Shown piece after piece: positions 24,507 to 33,307 of a stretch of DNA of 60,221 nt. The notes beneath the pieces are model-generated. The model saw only the letters and a list, made by a program, of their open reading frames with translations. It did not search any database and was not told where the DNA came from. Made by a program: the position numbers and the translations under genes. The first letter of the stretch is position 1. Each line of letters starts with the position of its first letter. The stretch is from the NCBI GenBank assembly GCA_964415295.1, contig CAYPYN010000011.1:1-60221 (forward strand), read 5' to 3'. The stretch comes from SB21 sp964415295 (GTDB lineage Bacteria; CLD3; SB21).

Positions 24507-27500
24507 ATGGAATTCCTCATCCTTCTGTTCGGGACGTTATTCTTCATTTTTCTGATGAACCGCGTCTCGCGGCTTGAAAAACGCGTTCGTGAGAACGAAC
24601 TACAGATCGAAAAACTGAAGAAATCGTCGTTCTCAACAGAACAGCCGGTTGTGAAGGCGCCTGGGTTCAAGGCGTATTCTGATACGGCCGTTCCGCCCGT
24701 TGAATTAGCGAAACCAAAAGAGTTTGCCGGAATGGCCACACTTCCGTTAGAGACGGCCAAAGAGACACCGGCCATCCCGCCGGACGAGGCCGAACGTCTG
24801 CGCGTTGCCAGAGAAAGACAAGCGGCTCTGCAAAAAGCGCGCGATGAAGAAAAGGCGCTCAGAAAAGAGAAGTGGGCCCGGTGGGAAAAACTTCTGTCGG
24901 AGAACTGGACCGGCGTATTGGGTTCCGCCGCGATGGTGCTCGGAGTCGGCTTTTTGGGAATCTATGCGGCCCTCATGATGGAGGCCGTCTTCCGGTTCAT
25001 ACTGATCGTGGTATTGTCGGTCGTTTTGTACGGACTATTCCTGTATCTGAAGCCCAAAGAGAAATTGAGCCAGCTGGGTTATTGGCTGGGCAGCAGCTCC
25101 GTCGCGATCTTTCTATTCGGTTGTTTTGGTTCGGGCGGCATACCGGGCCTGCAGTGGATCGATAATAAAGAAGCCGCGCTCGCTCTTTTGGTGCTTGGCA
25201 TTGCTGCGAATTTTTACTTTGCGTGGGCGGCGGGAACGCAGCTTTTCACATCTCTTCATGCCGTATTGTGCCTCGTGCCGCTCGCCGTTGTGCCTAACGA
25301 TCAGACGCTGATTGTAGCGGCAGCGTCAACGGCGGGAAGTCTGGCTTTCGCTTACCGTTACCGCTGGGACAGGCATGTGCTGGTGGCTATTATCGGCTTT
25401 TTCGTCTTCTTCCTCATCTGGCGCATGCAGAGTCTGGATGTTCCTATGGCATCACGCATTACGGGCGTGATCGCCGCGCTTGCGGTCGGAATTACTGCCG
25501 CATTCATTCATTACCGCAAAGATTACAGTTCGGAAAAACTCGAATATATGCCGTTCGGCGCGCATGTGCTTAATTGGCTTTGCACCGGTTTCAGTTTACT
25601 CACGCTGTCCACCGGTCAGCCCTGGACGACGGCGCCGATCGCCGCGGCATCGGCCGCAGCCTTTTTCCTCGCGCGTTACGGCCGCAGTAAGGGGATCGTA
25701 TGGGTTTACAGAACGGATACACTTCTTGCGCAGGCGCTGGCGGTTTTCACGTTATTTTCACTCCAGCGCTGGGGCGTGGATAAACTCAGTATCGCGGCTC
25801 TGGTCACCGTTGAAACTTATCTCTTTGCCGCTTTGATGCTCCGCGAAACAGACGGGCTCCTGCCGGCAATAGCCGTGCGGATCGCGCAGATCTCGACGGG
25901 CGTATTTGTGATCATGTCGATCATATGGGCCCGTATCGAACCGGAAAGCCATGCTTGGCGGAACGGTTTAGACCTCGCGGCCGTCATATTTGGCGGTCTG
26001 CTGTACCACCGATTCATCATTTCCGGATTTGGGGAAGGCAAAGACGATCTGATCGGAGGAGAAAAGAATGCTTTATCCGGTGTTGGATTACTTCTTCCAT
26101 TCTTGAGTTTATCGGGATTCATCTTATTCAGAACTTCTCACTATTCAGGAATCGTATTTGTATTGGTTTTTCTGATCTTTATGGCCTCGCGGACTTGGAT
26201 GCGTTCCAACGGACTCGGCGCCGGCATTCCCAGCGCTATGGTCTTCTTAATGCTGGTTCTGCTAGCGGCGGTAGGAACCGGGGAGCACGTCATATGGAAT
26301 ATTTCGGCGCTGGGCGCGCTTCTCATCGCGTCCGTGGCTTATGTTTCAATGATGACCAAACGCGGCATCACATTCCTGGACCGAACGACCAAAGCTTTGC
26401 CGGCGGTAACTTTGGCCGGATCACTGATCGGATTACTGCTCAGAATTAGCGCATCGGATCAAAAGGAACTCTATATCGCATCCGCGATCGTCTGCGGCTT
26501 AGGCGTTTTCGGTCTGTCATACCACGTAGTGACCATTCGAAAGGCGGGCGAATCTTTTGAGTGGGCGTCCGGTCAAGCGCAGGGCCGCTTCATTTCACCA
26601 CTAGGCGTTGTGATCGGAGTGATGCCCATCGCGCTGCTCGCCGCCAACCATCAGGCGTGGTGGGTGATAACGGCGGTTTCAGCGCTTATGATCGTCCTTC
26701 TGATCCTTCGTCAGCACTACCACCTCAACGGTCTTGGCGCCGGGCTCGTCTTGTCGCTGGCAACGGCAATGGTTTTCAGTTGGAACAGGCTATTGGAACC
26801 GGCGGATAAGACGCTCGGATATCTTAACGCGCAGGGTTGGCCAATCCTGGCCGCATTAGCCGCGGCTTATTTTACCGCTTACATGCGTGATCCGAATCGA
26901 TCCGCAAGGCCATTCATCATATATTCCGCGGCATTGCACATTCTGATCGCAAGCTATGCCATGGGAATGCTGTCTTCGCCTTTGATACCGGGCCTTGCAT
27001 GGCTTGCCTTCGCCATATTGGCGATGGAAGCGGGGAGAAACTTATCGCCATCCGACCGCACGGAAAACGGACAGCCCGGCCGGTATTTTCTCCACATCGC
27101 CTACATGTTGACGCTCTTCTTCCTGTTCCAATGTGTCACCGTTTATCTTCAGGTCGAAAGTTACATCGCCGGTCTCAAAACGCGCGCCTGGATCGCTATT
27201 TTATCATCGTCTGTCTTTGCCTATTGGTATTTCACGCCAAAGAGAGAAGGTTCTGGCGACTACAAGAGTTGGTCTTATCTCCAGCCCTTATTTCTCGAAC
27301 TCATACTTCTTTTTGCCTGCGTGAATACCGCACTGGAAGTCGGTAGTGAACATTACGCGCTGCTCTGGATCCTTTTCTCGCTTGTTCTGTATCTGGCAGG
27401 AACGGTTTGGGCCGCGCGCGTTTCACGGTTGCGTCTTTATTCTTTATTATTCGCGTGGGCGTCCGGCGTCTATCTGGCCGCGACGACGAGTACGATAGAG

Positions 27501-27983
27501 AGCCCTTCGTTGATGTGGTTTCTGCAGCCTTGGGTATCGGGAACGGCCGCTCTGGTTCTGCAGGTGACGTATCTTGTTCTCATTCGCAAGGACGATTTTC
27601 TCCGGGCGATCGAATTTCCGCCGCCGCTGGCCGCACTGAAAGGATTAGTAGATAGGGTTGCGCTTCACAAGAATCTCTGGGTTCATTATCCGTTCTTTGC
27701 GACTACCGCGATATTCCTTTATTGGCGCTTCGATTCCGCCGTTCTCACTCTGCTTTGGGTGATTGAATGTTTTGTCATTTTCTCGCTCAGCATCGCGCTC
27801 AAGGTGCCTCAGTTCCGCATCGTCGCGCTCGCCGCGTTGGGAGCATGTCTTTTGCGACTCGTTATTTTCGACATGGCGAATACCGAGACCATCATGCGGG
27901 GTATAGTGTTTCTGGGCGTCGGCGCGCTGATGCTGGGTATGAATTATCTGTACCGTCGGTTTAAAATGGATGAAACAAAATGA
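24507..27983 (+). CDS. Giant DUF2339-type polytopic membrane protein
   Basis: 1158 residues. It starts with a membrane anchor followed by a coiled coil (VSRLEKRVRENELQIEKLKK), then a linker rich in Lys, Glu and Pro. The signature WEKLLSENWTGVLGSAAMVL near 125-145 begins a run of more than 25 hydrophobic helices, with few loops and short basic turns. This is the DUF2339 architecture, function unknown. It overlaps the ATG of the M48 peptidase by four bases, so the two are coupled. A role in envelope remodelling with the protease is inference. Confidence 0.93.
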   Translation: MEFLILLFGTLFFIFLMNRVSRLEKRVRENELQIEKLKKSSFSTEQPVVKAPGFKAYSDTAVPPVELAKPKEFAGMATLPLETAKETPAIPPDEAERLRVARERQAALQKARDEEKALRKEKWARWEKLLSENWTGVLGSAAMVLGVGFLGIYAALMMEAVFRFILIVVLSVVLYGLFLYLKPKEKLSQLGYWLGSSSVAIFLFGCFGSGGIPGLQWIDNKEAALALLVLGIAANFYFAWAAGTQLFTSLHAVLCLVPLAVVPNDQTLIVAAASTAGSLAFAYRYRWDRHVLVAIIGFFVFFLIWRMQSLDVPMASRITGVIAALAVGITAAFIHYRKDYSSEKLEYMPFGAHVLNWLCTGFSLLTLSTGQPWTTAPIAAASAAAFFLARYGRSKGIVWVYRTDTLLAQALAVFTLFSLQRWGVDKLSIAALVTVETYLFAALMLRETDGLLPAIAVRIAQISTGVFVIMSIIWARIEPESHAWRNGLDLAAVIFGGLLYHRFIISGFGEGKDDLIGGEKNALSGVGLLLPFLSLSGFILFRTSHYSGIVFVLVFLIFMASRTWMRSNGLGAGIPSAMVFLMLVLLAAVGTGEHVIWNISALGALLIASVAYVSMMTKRGITFLDRTTKALPAVTLAGSLIGLLLRISASDQKELYIASAIVCGLGVFGLSYHVVTIRKAGESFEWASGQAQGRFISPLGVVIGVMPIALLAANHQAWWVITAVSALMIVLLILRQHYHLNGLGAGLVLSLATAMVFSWNRLLEPADKTLGYLNAQGWPILAALAAAYFTAYMRDPNRSARPFIIYSAALHILIASYAMGMLSSPLIPGLAWLAFAILAMEAGRNLSPSDRTENGQPGRYFLHIAYMLTLFFLFQCVTVYLQVESYIAGLKTRAWIAILSSSVFAYWYFTPKREGSGDYKSWSYLQPLFLELILLFACVNTALEVGSEHYALLWILFSLVLYLAGTVWAARVSRLRLYSLLFAWASGVYLAATTSTIESPSLMWFLQPWVSGTAALVLQVTYLVLIRKDDFLRAIEFPPPLAALKGLVDRVALHKNLWVHYPFFATTAIFLYWRFDSAVLTLLWVIECFVIFSLSIALKVPQFRIVALAALGACLLRLVIFDMANTETIMRGIVFLGVGALMLGMNYLYRRFKMDETK

Positions 27984-28891
27984 AGAATATCAGGCTACTC
28001 ATTCCGCTTTTGCTTCTGGGCGCCACAGGGGCGCTGATCTACATAGCCGGTTCGGATCGCATGGATATGTCCACCAAGCCGGCCTTCGCCCCGGCATTCC
28101 AATTGGCCGGCGAATCCACACAGCTCATCGATCGCGCTGCAGCGAGGATCATTCCGGTAGACGAATTGGATGAAAAAGAATTGGGAGATATCATTGCCGC
28201 CCGCGCCTATACCGAACCGGAAGACTCGGCTGTTGCGGACTATGTGAACGCATGCATGTCCTACCTGATCCGTTATTCAAAGAAACCTTTCGAATACCGC
28301 GTCTTTGTTTACCCTTCCGATATTCCCAATGCGTTCGCTTTGCCGGGCGGTGTGGTGTATGTGACGCGCGGATTGATGAAAACGATGCAAAGCGAGTCGG
28401 AGCTGATCTCCGTCATGGCTCACGAGATGGGGCATATTGAACTTGGTCATTGTTTTAACGCCGTCAAATTCGAATTGCTCGCGCGCAAGATGCACGGTCA
28501 AACGCTGGGAATGATCGCCGATTTTGCGGTTTCTTTCCTGCTTCGACCCAGTTTCAGTAAGACGCAGGAGAACGAAGCTGATGAATACGCCTACCATCTG
28601 CTGGTCGAATCCCAATACGATCCGCGCGGCGTAGGCTTTGCCTTCATACGCCTTGCCGACAGCACGGGAGTTGCCAGAGAGCACGGCCTGATTGAAGCCT
28701 ATTTTTCCACCCATCCGGCTCTGGAACTCAGATATACCAAATTCCTCTCCGATGCCGATCAGTGGTGGTCCGACCATCGGGATGAAACTCGATACATCGG
28801 ACGGAAGAACCTGAAAGAAGCGATAACGATGGAACAAATCCCGTTTGAAGATGAGTGGTTCAAGTATTACGATATGATCAAAGAAAAATAG
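27980..28891 (+). CDS. M48-family zinc metalloprotease
   Basis: 303 residues. An N-terminal membrane anchor or uncleaved signal (about 6-24) puts the catalytic part outside the cytoplasm. The catalytic HEMGH is at residues 148-152 and the third ligand lies in ENEADEYA. The sequence NAFALPGGVVYVTRGLM before it is typical of BepA/Oma1-like M48 proteases. Length is that of a single-domain member, without the TPR tail of BepA. It is translationally coupled to the DUF2339 protein (ATGA). Likely role: quality control of envelope proteins. Confidence 0.95.
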   Translation: MKNIRLLIPLLLLGATGALIYIAGSDRMDMSTKPAFAPAFQLAGESTQLIDRAAARIIPVDELDEKELGDIIAARAYTEPEDSAVADYVNACMSYLIRYSKKPFEYRVFVYPSDIPNAFALPGGVVYVTRGLMKTMQSESELISVMAHEMGHIELGHCFNAVKFELLARKMHGQTLGMIADFAVSFLLRPSFSKTQENEADEYAYHLLVESQYDPRGVGFAFIRLADSTGVAREHGLIEAYFSTHPALELRYTKFLSDADQWWSDHRDETRYIGRKNLKEAITMEQIPFEDEWFKYYDMIKEK

Positions 28892-28911
28892 ATATAACCG
28901 GAACAAAAGCA

Positions 28912-28941
28912 TTGCCAATCCTGCGATTTTATTCTATCTTA
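28912..28941 (+). promoter_or_regulatory. Promoter, TTG-N20-TATCTTA
   Basis: TTG at 28912-28914, 20 bases, TATCTTA at 28935-28941, upstream of the kelch-like lipoprotein gene. Confidence 0.6.
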
Positions 28942-28991
28942 TAGCAGTTCCAATATCTCTTACATTTGAACTTATAATACAGGAGGATCTT

Positions 28992-29891
28992 ATGAAGAAG
29001 TTCCTTGTCCTGGCGTTTATCGTCTTGACTGCTTGTGACAGTGGTGCGGGTGATAACGCGTCGGTGTCTGTTCTGCCGGATTTTCCTATTCCGATTGGAA
29101 CGGCAGGAGCTGGATTCTACAATGGCGACCTGTATGTTTTTGGCGGAAGCATAAACTACAATGGCGATTCCAACTACACTTCGATCTATCAACTTAATGG
29201 AACAACATGGACGCAAGTGGATACGATGATGAATAATGCGACATGGGACGGTAAATTGCTCATTTCGGGTGACGAGGCATACTATATGGGTGGCTGGAAC
29301 GGTATTAACAGCTCCTTGCAAAAATACAACTTTATTTCAAAGGCTTGGACACCTCTAACCGCCGGTCATATTAGCCAAAATTGGGGTGCTACTGCCCAGC
29401 TTCTCAATAACAAGATCTACCATTTCGGTTCTAATGGCCAAGTTGATGTTTACGATATTGCCGGAGGCATATGGACTTTGGCCGACACCAATTCGCACAT
29501 CCGTAACAACGAGTATGCTTTGACCTCGGTCGTGTATCAAGGAAATATATACGTGACGGGCTACGGTGATTCTTCCTTGTATAAATACGATGTGACTGAA
29601 AATCAGTTTAGTCTGGAATCCCCAATTCCGCGTTCGATCTGTGGTTCAGCGATGGCGCAAAGCGGCGCTAAGATCTACTTTATTAGCGGCAGCTCGGATG
29701 GAAACTCGGCCAACGTGTTTTCGGATTCGTATGTTTACGATCTGGCAAACAAATCATGGGTGCCATTTGATTCTCCGACACCTGTGATGTATTCAGGTAC
29801 CGCAGTCTACGGAAACAAAATATTCTTGGTTGGGGGTTTTGACCTTAATGAGGCCGGAACGACAGGAACATACTCAATTACCATGAACTGA
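28992..29891 (+). CDS. Kelch-repeat-like lipoprotein
   Basis: 299 residues; GGAGG precedes the ATG. Signal peptide with lipobox LTAC, so Cys 15 is probably lipidated. The mature protein has about five to six kelch-like blades marked by repeats such as YVFGGS, YYMGGW, YHFGS, YFISGS and FLVGGF, each followed by a Trp or Tyr. This forms a beta-propeller, usually a binding scaffold. No catalytic residues are seen. Surface exposure or periplasmic location cannot be told. Confidence 0.88.
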   Translation: MKKFLVLAFIVLTACDSGAGDNASVSVLPDFPIPIGTAGAGFYNGDLYVFGGSINYNGDSNYTSIYQLNGTTWTQVDTMMNNATWDGKLLISGDEAYYMGGWNGINSSLQKYNFISKAWTPLTAGHISQNWGATAQLLNNKIYHFGSNGQVDVYDIAGGIWTLADTNSHIRNNEYALTSVVYQGNIYVTGYGDSSLYKYDVTENQFSLESPIPRSICGSAMAQSGAKIYFISGSSDGNSANVFSDSYVYDLANKSWVPFDSPTPVMYSGTAVYGNKIFLVGGFDLNEAGTTGTYSITMN

Positions 29892-29938
29892 TCAATTCAA
29901 AGAAAGATGTACAGACAGCCCCAAGGTTTTGGTACCCG

Positions 29939-30574
29939 TTATTTCTTTTTGTTAGTATTCCCAAACCGACTAAGGATACTAGCCATAGCCCGTGCCTGGG
30001 ACAAGCCTGATTTTTCTAATTGACGAATGACATTTTCATAATCATCTTTGCTTCGATTTTGACTGAGCTTGAACGAGCCTTCCATTTTTTCAATACGGAT
30101 CTCAAATCCGACGAGCCCGTTCATCTGGAGTTTTACCGACTCCGGCAGTGTATCCAACGACACCGGATTCTCTGAAAACCTTTCATGACGGGCCGTCAAG
30201 CGCCGCACCGACTCCCAAAGTTTTTCACCCGTAATGATTTCAGCTTTTCCTGTTATATGCACGGTCATGTAGTTCCATGTCGGCGCGTTAGGTTCCCGAT
30301 ACCACGACGACGAAATATAATGATGAACGGGGGAGAGATAGATCACCAGTACGTTCGGATTCTCCTCAAAGATCTTCCAGTGAGGGTTTGCTTTGGATAC
30401 GTGACCCCATAGAACTTTCTGGCCCGATTCGTTAATCTCAAGTTCAAGAGGGATGTGCGTGGCTACGGGATAAGTCTGTCCTGGCGAAATGATGGTCGCA
30501 AGCGTCGTTTCACGGATGAATGACTCCATCAGATCTCTATCCTGCACTTCGGCGTAAGCGGGCGCATGCATCAT
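29939..30574 (-). CDS. FMN-binding PaiB-like protein
   Basis: 211 residues. The split-barrel FMN-binding fold of the PaiB family is seen in TYPVATHIPLEL, GHVSKANPHW and PTWNYMTVHITGKAEI. PaiB was named as a negative regulator of sporulation genes in Bacillus; most members are probably flavin or haem enzymes. The ATG follows directly on the stop codon of the DUF1203 gene, so the two are coupled. Confidence 0.93.
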   Translation of the reverse strand: MMHAPAYAEVQDRDLMESFIRETTLATIISPGQTYPVATHIPLELEINESGQKVLWGHVSKANPHWKIFEENPNVLVIYLSPVHHYISSSWYREPNAPTWNYMTVHITGKAEIITGEKLWESVRRLTARHERFSENPVSLDTLPESVKLQMNGLVGFEIRIEKMEGSFKLSQNRSKDDYENVIRQLEKSGLSQARAMASILSRFGNTNKKK

Positions 30575-31054
30575 TCAAACCCTTTCTATTTTGCAGATAT
30601 AACAGCACGCTTCTGAATTGCGGGCGTGCAGGTATTCCACTTTCGGATATGTTTCGAATATGTCAACAATAAGTTCATCTACGTCACGATCACCTACGAG
30701 TTGCGTATAGACCATGTTTTGTCTGGCGTTGTATCCGATCAATGACAGGGGGAAGTTCTTCTTGTCCATCTTTATTTCCGGCGGGAAAGTGTGAATATCT
30801 TTGTATTCTTCGACCTCTTCGGCATGGATGAATACAGGCCCCGGCTGATTAAAGGCGTTACTGATTGAAAAAGGGGAATGCGAGAACAACAAGCGTCTGT
30901 CGATACCGGGTTTGAAAGGCCTCAGCGACACCCGGCATGGTCCGTAGCCTGTTGCGGTTTGTTCGATCACGGTATGGCCGAATTGATCTTTTCTTGTTTC
31001 TCTTATCGTTCGGCATTGTTCATTGGATAACGGTACGATTCGGAAGCGGCTCAT
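30575..31054 (-). CDS. DUF1203-family protein
   Basis: 159 residues. The sequence MSRFRIVPL, then GYGPCRVSLRPF and the Phe/Pro-rich centre with PVFIHAEEVEEY match the DUF1203 pattern, a small cytoplasmic protein of unknown function. Cys residues occur near the C-terminus (EACCYICKIE). It is the first gene of a two-gene operon with the PaiB-like protein. Confidence 0.88.
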   Translation of the reverse strand: MSRFRIVPLSNEQCRTIRETRKDQFGHTVIEQTATGYGPCRVSLRPFKPGIDRRLLFSHSPFSISNAFNQPGPVFIHAEEVEEYKDIHTFPPEIKMDKKNFPLSLIGYNARQNMVYTQLVGDRDVDELIVDIFETYPKVEYLHARNSEACCYICKIERV

Positions 31055-31137
31055 TTTTTACTCCTTGGTTGTTGTTGATACCAATATAATTCGCCGTCCA
31101 CGTTACAACCACCCGAATCTTGCTCATTTCATAGCAG

Positions 31138-31175
31138 AAAACAAAAAGGCCAATGAATCATATCGTTCATTGGCC
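31138..31175 (-). terminator. Terminator after tRNA-Ala
   Basis: Arms GGCCAATGAA (31148-31157) and TTCATTGGCC (31166-31175) are perfect; on the minus strand the stem is followed by TTTTTGTTTT. Confidence 0.85.
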
Positions 31176-31191
31176 ATTATTCATCAATAAG

Positions 31192-31264
31192 TGGAGACAA
31201 GGGGGGTCGAACCCCTGACCTCAAGACTGCCAGCCTTGCGCTCTCCCAACTGAGCTATGTCCCC
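31192..31264 (-). tRNA. tRNA-Ala (GGC)
   Basis: 73 nt, no encoded CCA. Acceptor GGGGACA/TGTCTCC, D-arm GCTC/GAGC, anticodon stem CAAGG/TCTTG with loop CTGGCAG (anticodon GGC), T-arm AGGGG/CCCCT. Own promoter upstream and terminator downstream. Confidence 0.97.
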
Positions 31265-31279
31265 TTATTCAGGCGCCGC

Positions 31280-31309
31280 CAATGTAAATATACAAGTCTG
31301 AAAAAGCAA
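31280..31309 (-). promoter_or_regulatory. Promoter of tRNA-Ala
   Basis: Minus strand: TTG (31309-31307), 20 bases, TACATTG (31286-31280), about 16 bases before the tRNA. Confidence 0.7.
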
Positions 31310-31339
31310 GAAAATTGTTTAAAATTTACCAAATTGTAC

Positions 31340-31370
31340 TTGCAAAACGAACATTAATTCTGTATCTTTA
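31340..31370 (+). promoter_or_regulatory. Promoter of the rimP-nusA-infB operon
   Basis: TTG at 31340-31342, 20 bases, TATCTTTA at 31363-31370. Divergent to the tRNA-Ala promoter. Confidence 0.7.
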
Positions 31371-31397
31371 GCCTCAGTTTGCTTTTACCTATTACGG

Positions 31398-31423
31398 AGT
31401 GGGTTCTCAAGACCCACTTTTTT
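31398..31423 (+). terminator. Attenuator-like hairpin before rimP
   Basis: AGTGGGT (31398-31404) pairs with ACCCACT (31412-31418) and is followed by six Ts. This is an intrinsic-terminator shape within the leader, six bases before the rimP ATG. As nusA is in the operon, control by NusA or RNA pausing is plausible. Leader hairpins before rimP have been described in other bacteria (from memory). Confidence 0.7.
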
Positions 31424-31428
31424 ATTTT

Positions 31429-31899
31429 ATGAGCACCGATTCAAAGATACGAGAGATAGTTGGTCAGGTTATTGAAAATACTGATTTTAAACTCGTTGAA
31501 ATTAACTTTAAAAATGCGCATGCCCGGAGAATGGTCAGCGTGTTTCTCGATAGCGAAACCGGCATAACCATAGACCAGTGCAAGGATTTCAGCCGCATCA
31601 TTGGCGAACGGTTAGACAAAGAAAACGTCATTGAAAATGAATACGTCCTTGAGGTTTCTTCACCGGGGGTAGATCGGCCTATCCGGGAAGATTGGCAGTT
31701 CAGAAAGAACATCGGGCGGGAGGTCATTCTTGAGGTAAAAAGCGGCGATCAGGCCCGGAAAGAGCTCAAAGGGAAAATAGAAGGCGTGTCGGGTGACGTT
31801 CTCCAGCTCAAAGTAAAAGGTAAAAAGCGTGACCCGGAACAGACTTTGGAAATCTTATTGGAGGATATCCAATCGGCACGCATACAGCTCAAGTGGTAA
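31429..31899 (+). CDS. rimP: Ribosome maturation factor RimP
   Basis: 156 residues from the ATG at 31429; an in-frame GTG at 31399 would place the attenuator hairpin in the coding region and is rejected. It has YVLEVSSPGVDRPI, the family signature, and a C-terminal SH3-like domain. It assists 30S subunit maturation. First gene of the nusA-infB operon. No Shine-Dalgarno precedes the ATG, which follows the T-rich end of the hairpin. Confidence 0.95.
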   Translation: MSTDSKIREIVGQVIENTDFKLVEINFKNAHARRMVSVFLDSETGITIDQCKDFSRIIGERLDKENVIENEYVLEVSSPGVDRPIREDWQFRKNIGREVILEVKSGDQARKELKGKIEGVSGDVLQLKVKGKKRDPEQTLEILLEDIQSARIQLKW

Positions 31900-31939
31900 A
31901 AAATTTATTTAATTATAATATCAGTTAAACGGAGGAACC

Positions 31940-33274
31940 ATGGCAGCCGTCGATCATTCCAGCGAAATCGTAGAAGCCTTTACGCAAATCGCTAAAGAAA
32001 AGAATATTGAGAAGGACGAACTCAATCTGATCATCGAAGAAATTTTCAAAATGATGATCCGCAAGAAATTCGGTGAAAAAGAAAACTTTGATGTCATTGT
32101 CAATTTGGACAAAGCCGCTATCGAAATTTACCAGACCAAAAAAGTCGTGGAGGAAGTGGAAGATCCGGTTACTCAGATATCCGTGGAATCGGCAAAGAAA
32201 GTCGAACCGGATATGGAGATCGGCGACGATTTCATCGATGTGGTCGATCCGGCGAGTTTCGGCCGACGCCTCATTATCAGTGCACGTCAAACCTTGAACC
32301 AGAAAATACGCGATATCGAGCGCAAACTGCTGTTTGACGAATTCTCCAACCGAGTAGGCGAGATCATCGTCGGCGAGATCCGGCAGATCAATCGTAACGA
32401 GATCTTTATCAGTTTTGAGCGGGCGGAACTGGTCATGCCCAAAGCCCAGCAGATCGCCAACGAACGGTACAAACGCGGAGAGACCATTCGCGCTCTGATC
32501 AAAGAAGTGATCGACGACCCGCGCGGTCCGCGCATTATTGTATCGCGTTCCGAACCCATGTTCCTCATGCGCCTCTTTGAAAACGAAGTTCCGGAGATCT
32601 ACGACGGCATCATTGAGATCAAGGCCATCGCGCGCGATCCGGGCGAGAGAACCAAGATCGCCGTTTACTCCAATGACAAACGCATCGATGCCGTTGGCGC
32701 TTGCGTCGGTATGAAAGGCGTCCGCATCCAGGCGATCGTGAAAGAATTGAATAACGAAAAGATCGACATTATTAGCTGGAGCTCCGATCCGGAGATCCTG
32801 ATCTCGCGCGCCCTGAGCCCGGCCAAACCACTGCGTATCGAAGTGGATCAGAATGAGAAGAAAGCCCTGGCCGTCATCAACGACGACGAAATGTCCATTG
32901 CCGTCGGCCGATTCGGCCAGAATATCAACCTCGCCTCGCGGCTTACCGGTTATCAGATCGAAACGATCAAGTATTCGGAATTGAGCGGCGCCAGCGAGAC
33001 GGAGGAAACCGAAGAGGAATCAACGGACGAAATCGATGCGACGGAAGCGGATGCGCCGAAAGAATCCAAAGAGGAAATGACGATTTCAGCCGAAACATTG
33101 ATCGATGATATCAAAGGAGTATCCAAAGCCGCGGCTGAAAGATTTGCCGAGATGGGCTTTGTAAAATTGGGAGACATTCACGATATTGAGGAACTGAAGA
33201 AGGCGGAAGGCGTTACCGAGAAGTCGCTCAACAAGCTGATCAGCACATACAACAAACTGCAAGAACAAGAATAA
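31940..33274 (+). CDS. nusA: Transcription factor NusA
   Basis: 444 residues; ACGGAGGA before the ATG. N-terminal RNA-polymerase-binding domain, S1 domain (GEIRQINRNEIFISFERAEL), then KH domains with VGMKGVRIQAI and VGRFGQNINLA. A Glu-rich linker leads to a single C-terminal helix-hairpin-helix domain (DDIKGVSKAAAERF). It controls pausing, termination and antitermination. Standard position between rimP and infB. Confidence 0.98.
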   Translation: MAAVDHSSEIVEAFTQIAKEKNIEKDELNLIIEEIFKMMIRKKFGEKENFDVIVNLDKAAIEIYQTKKVVEEVEDPVTQISVESAKKVEPDMEIGDDFIDVVDPASFGRRLIISARQTLNQKIRDIERKLLFDEFSNRVGEIIVGEIRQINRNEIFISFERAELVMPKAQQIANERYKRGETIRALIKEVIDDPRGPRIIVSRSEPMFLMRLFENEVPEIYDGIIEIKAIARDPGERTKIAVYSNDKRIDAVGACVGMKGVRIQAIVKELNNEKIDIISWSSDPEILISRALSPAKPLRIEVDQNEKKALAVINDDEMSIAVGRFGQNINLASRLTGYQIETIKYSELSGASETEETEEESTDEIDATEADAPKESKEEMTISAETLIDDIKGVSKAAAERFAEMGFVKLGDIHDIEELKKAEGVTEKSLNKLISTYNKLQEQE

Positions 33275-33307
33275 TTTTCTTAATACTAAACAGGTTACAA
33301 CGAATTT

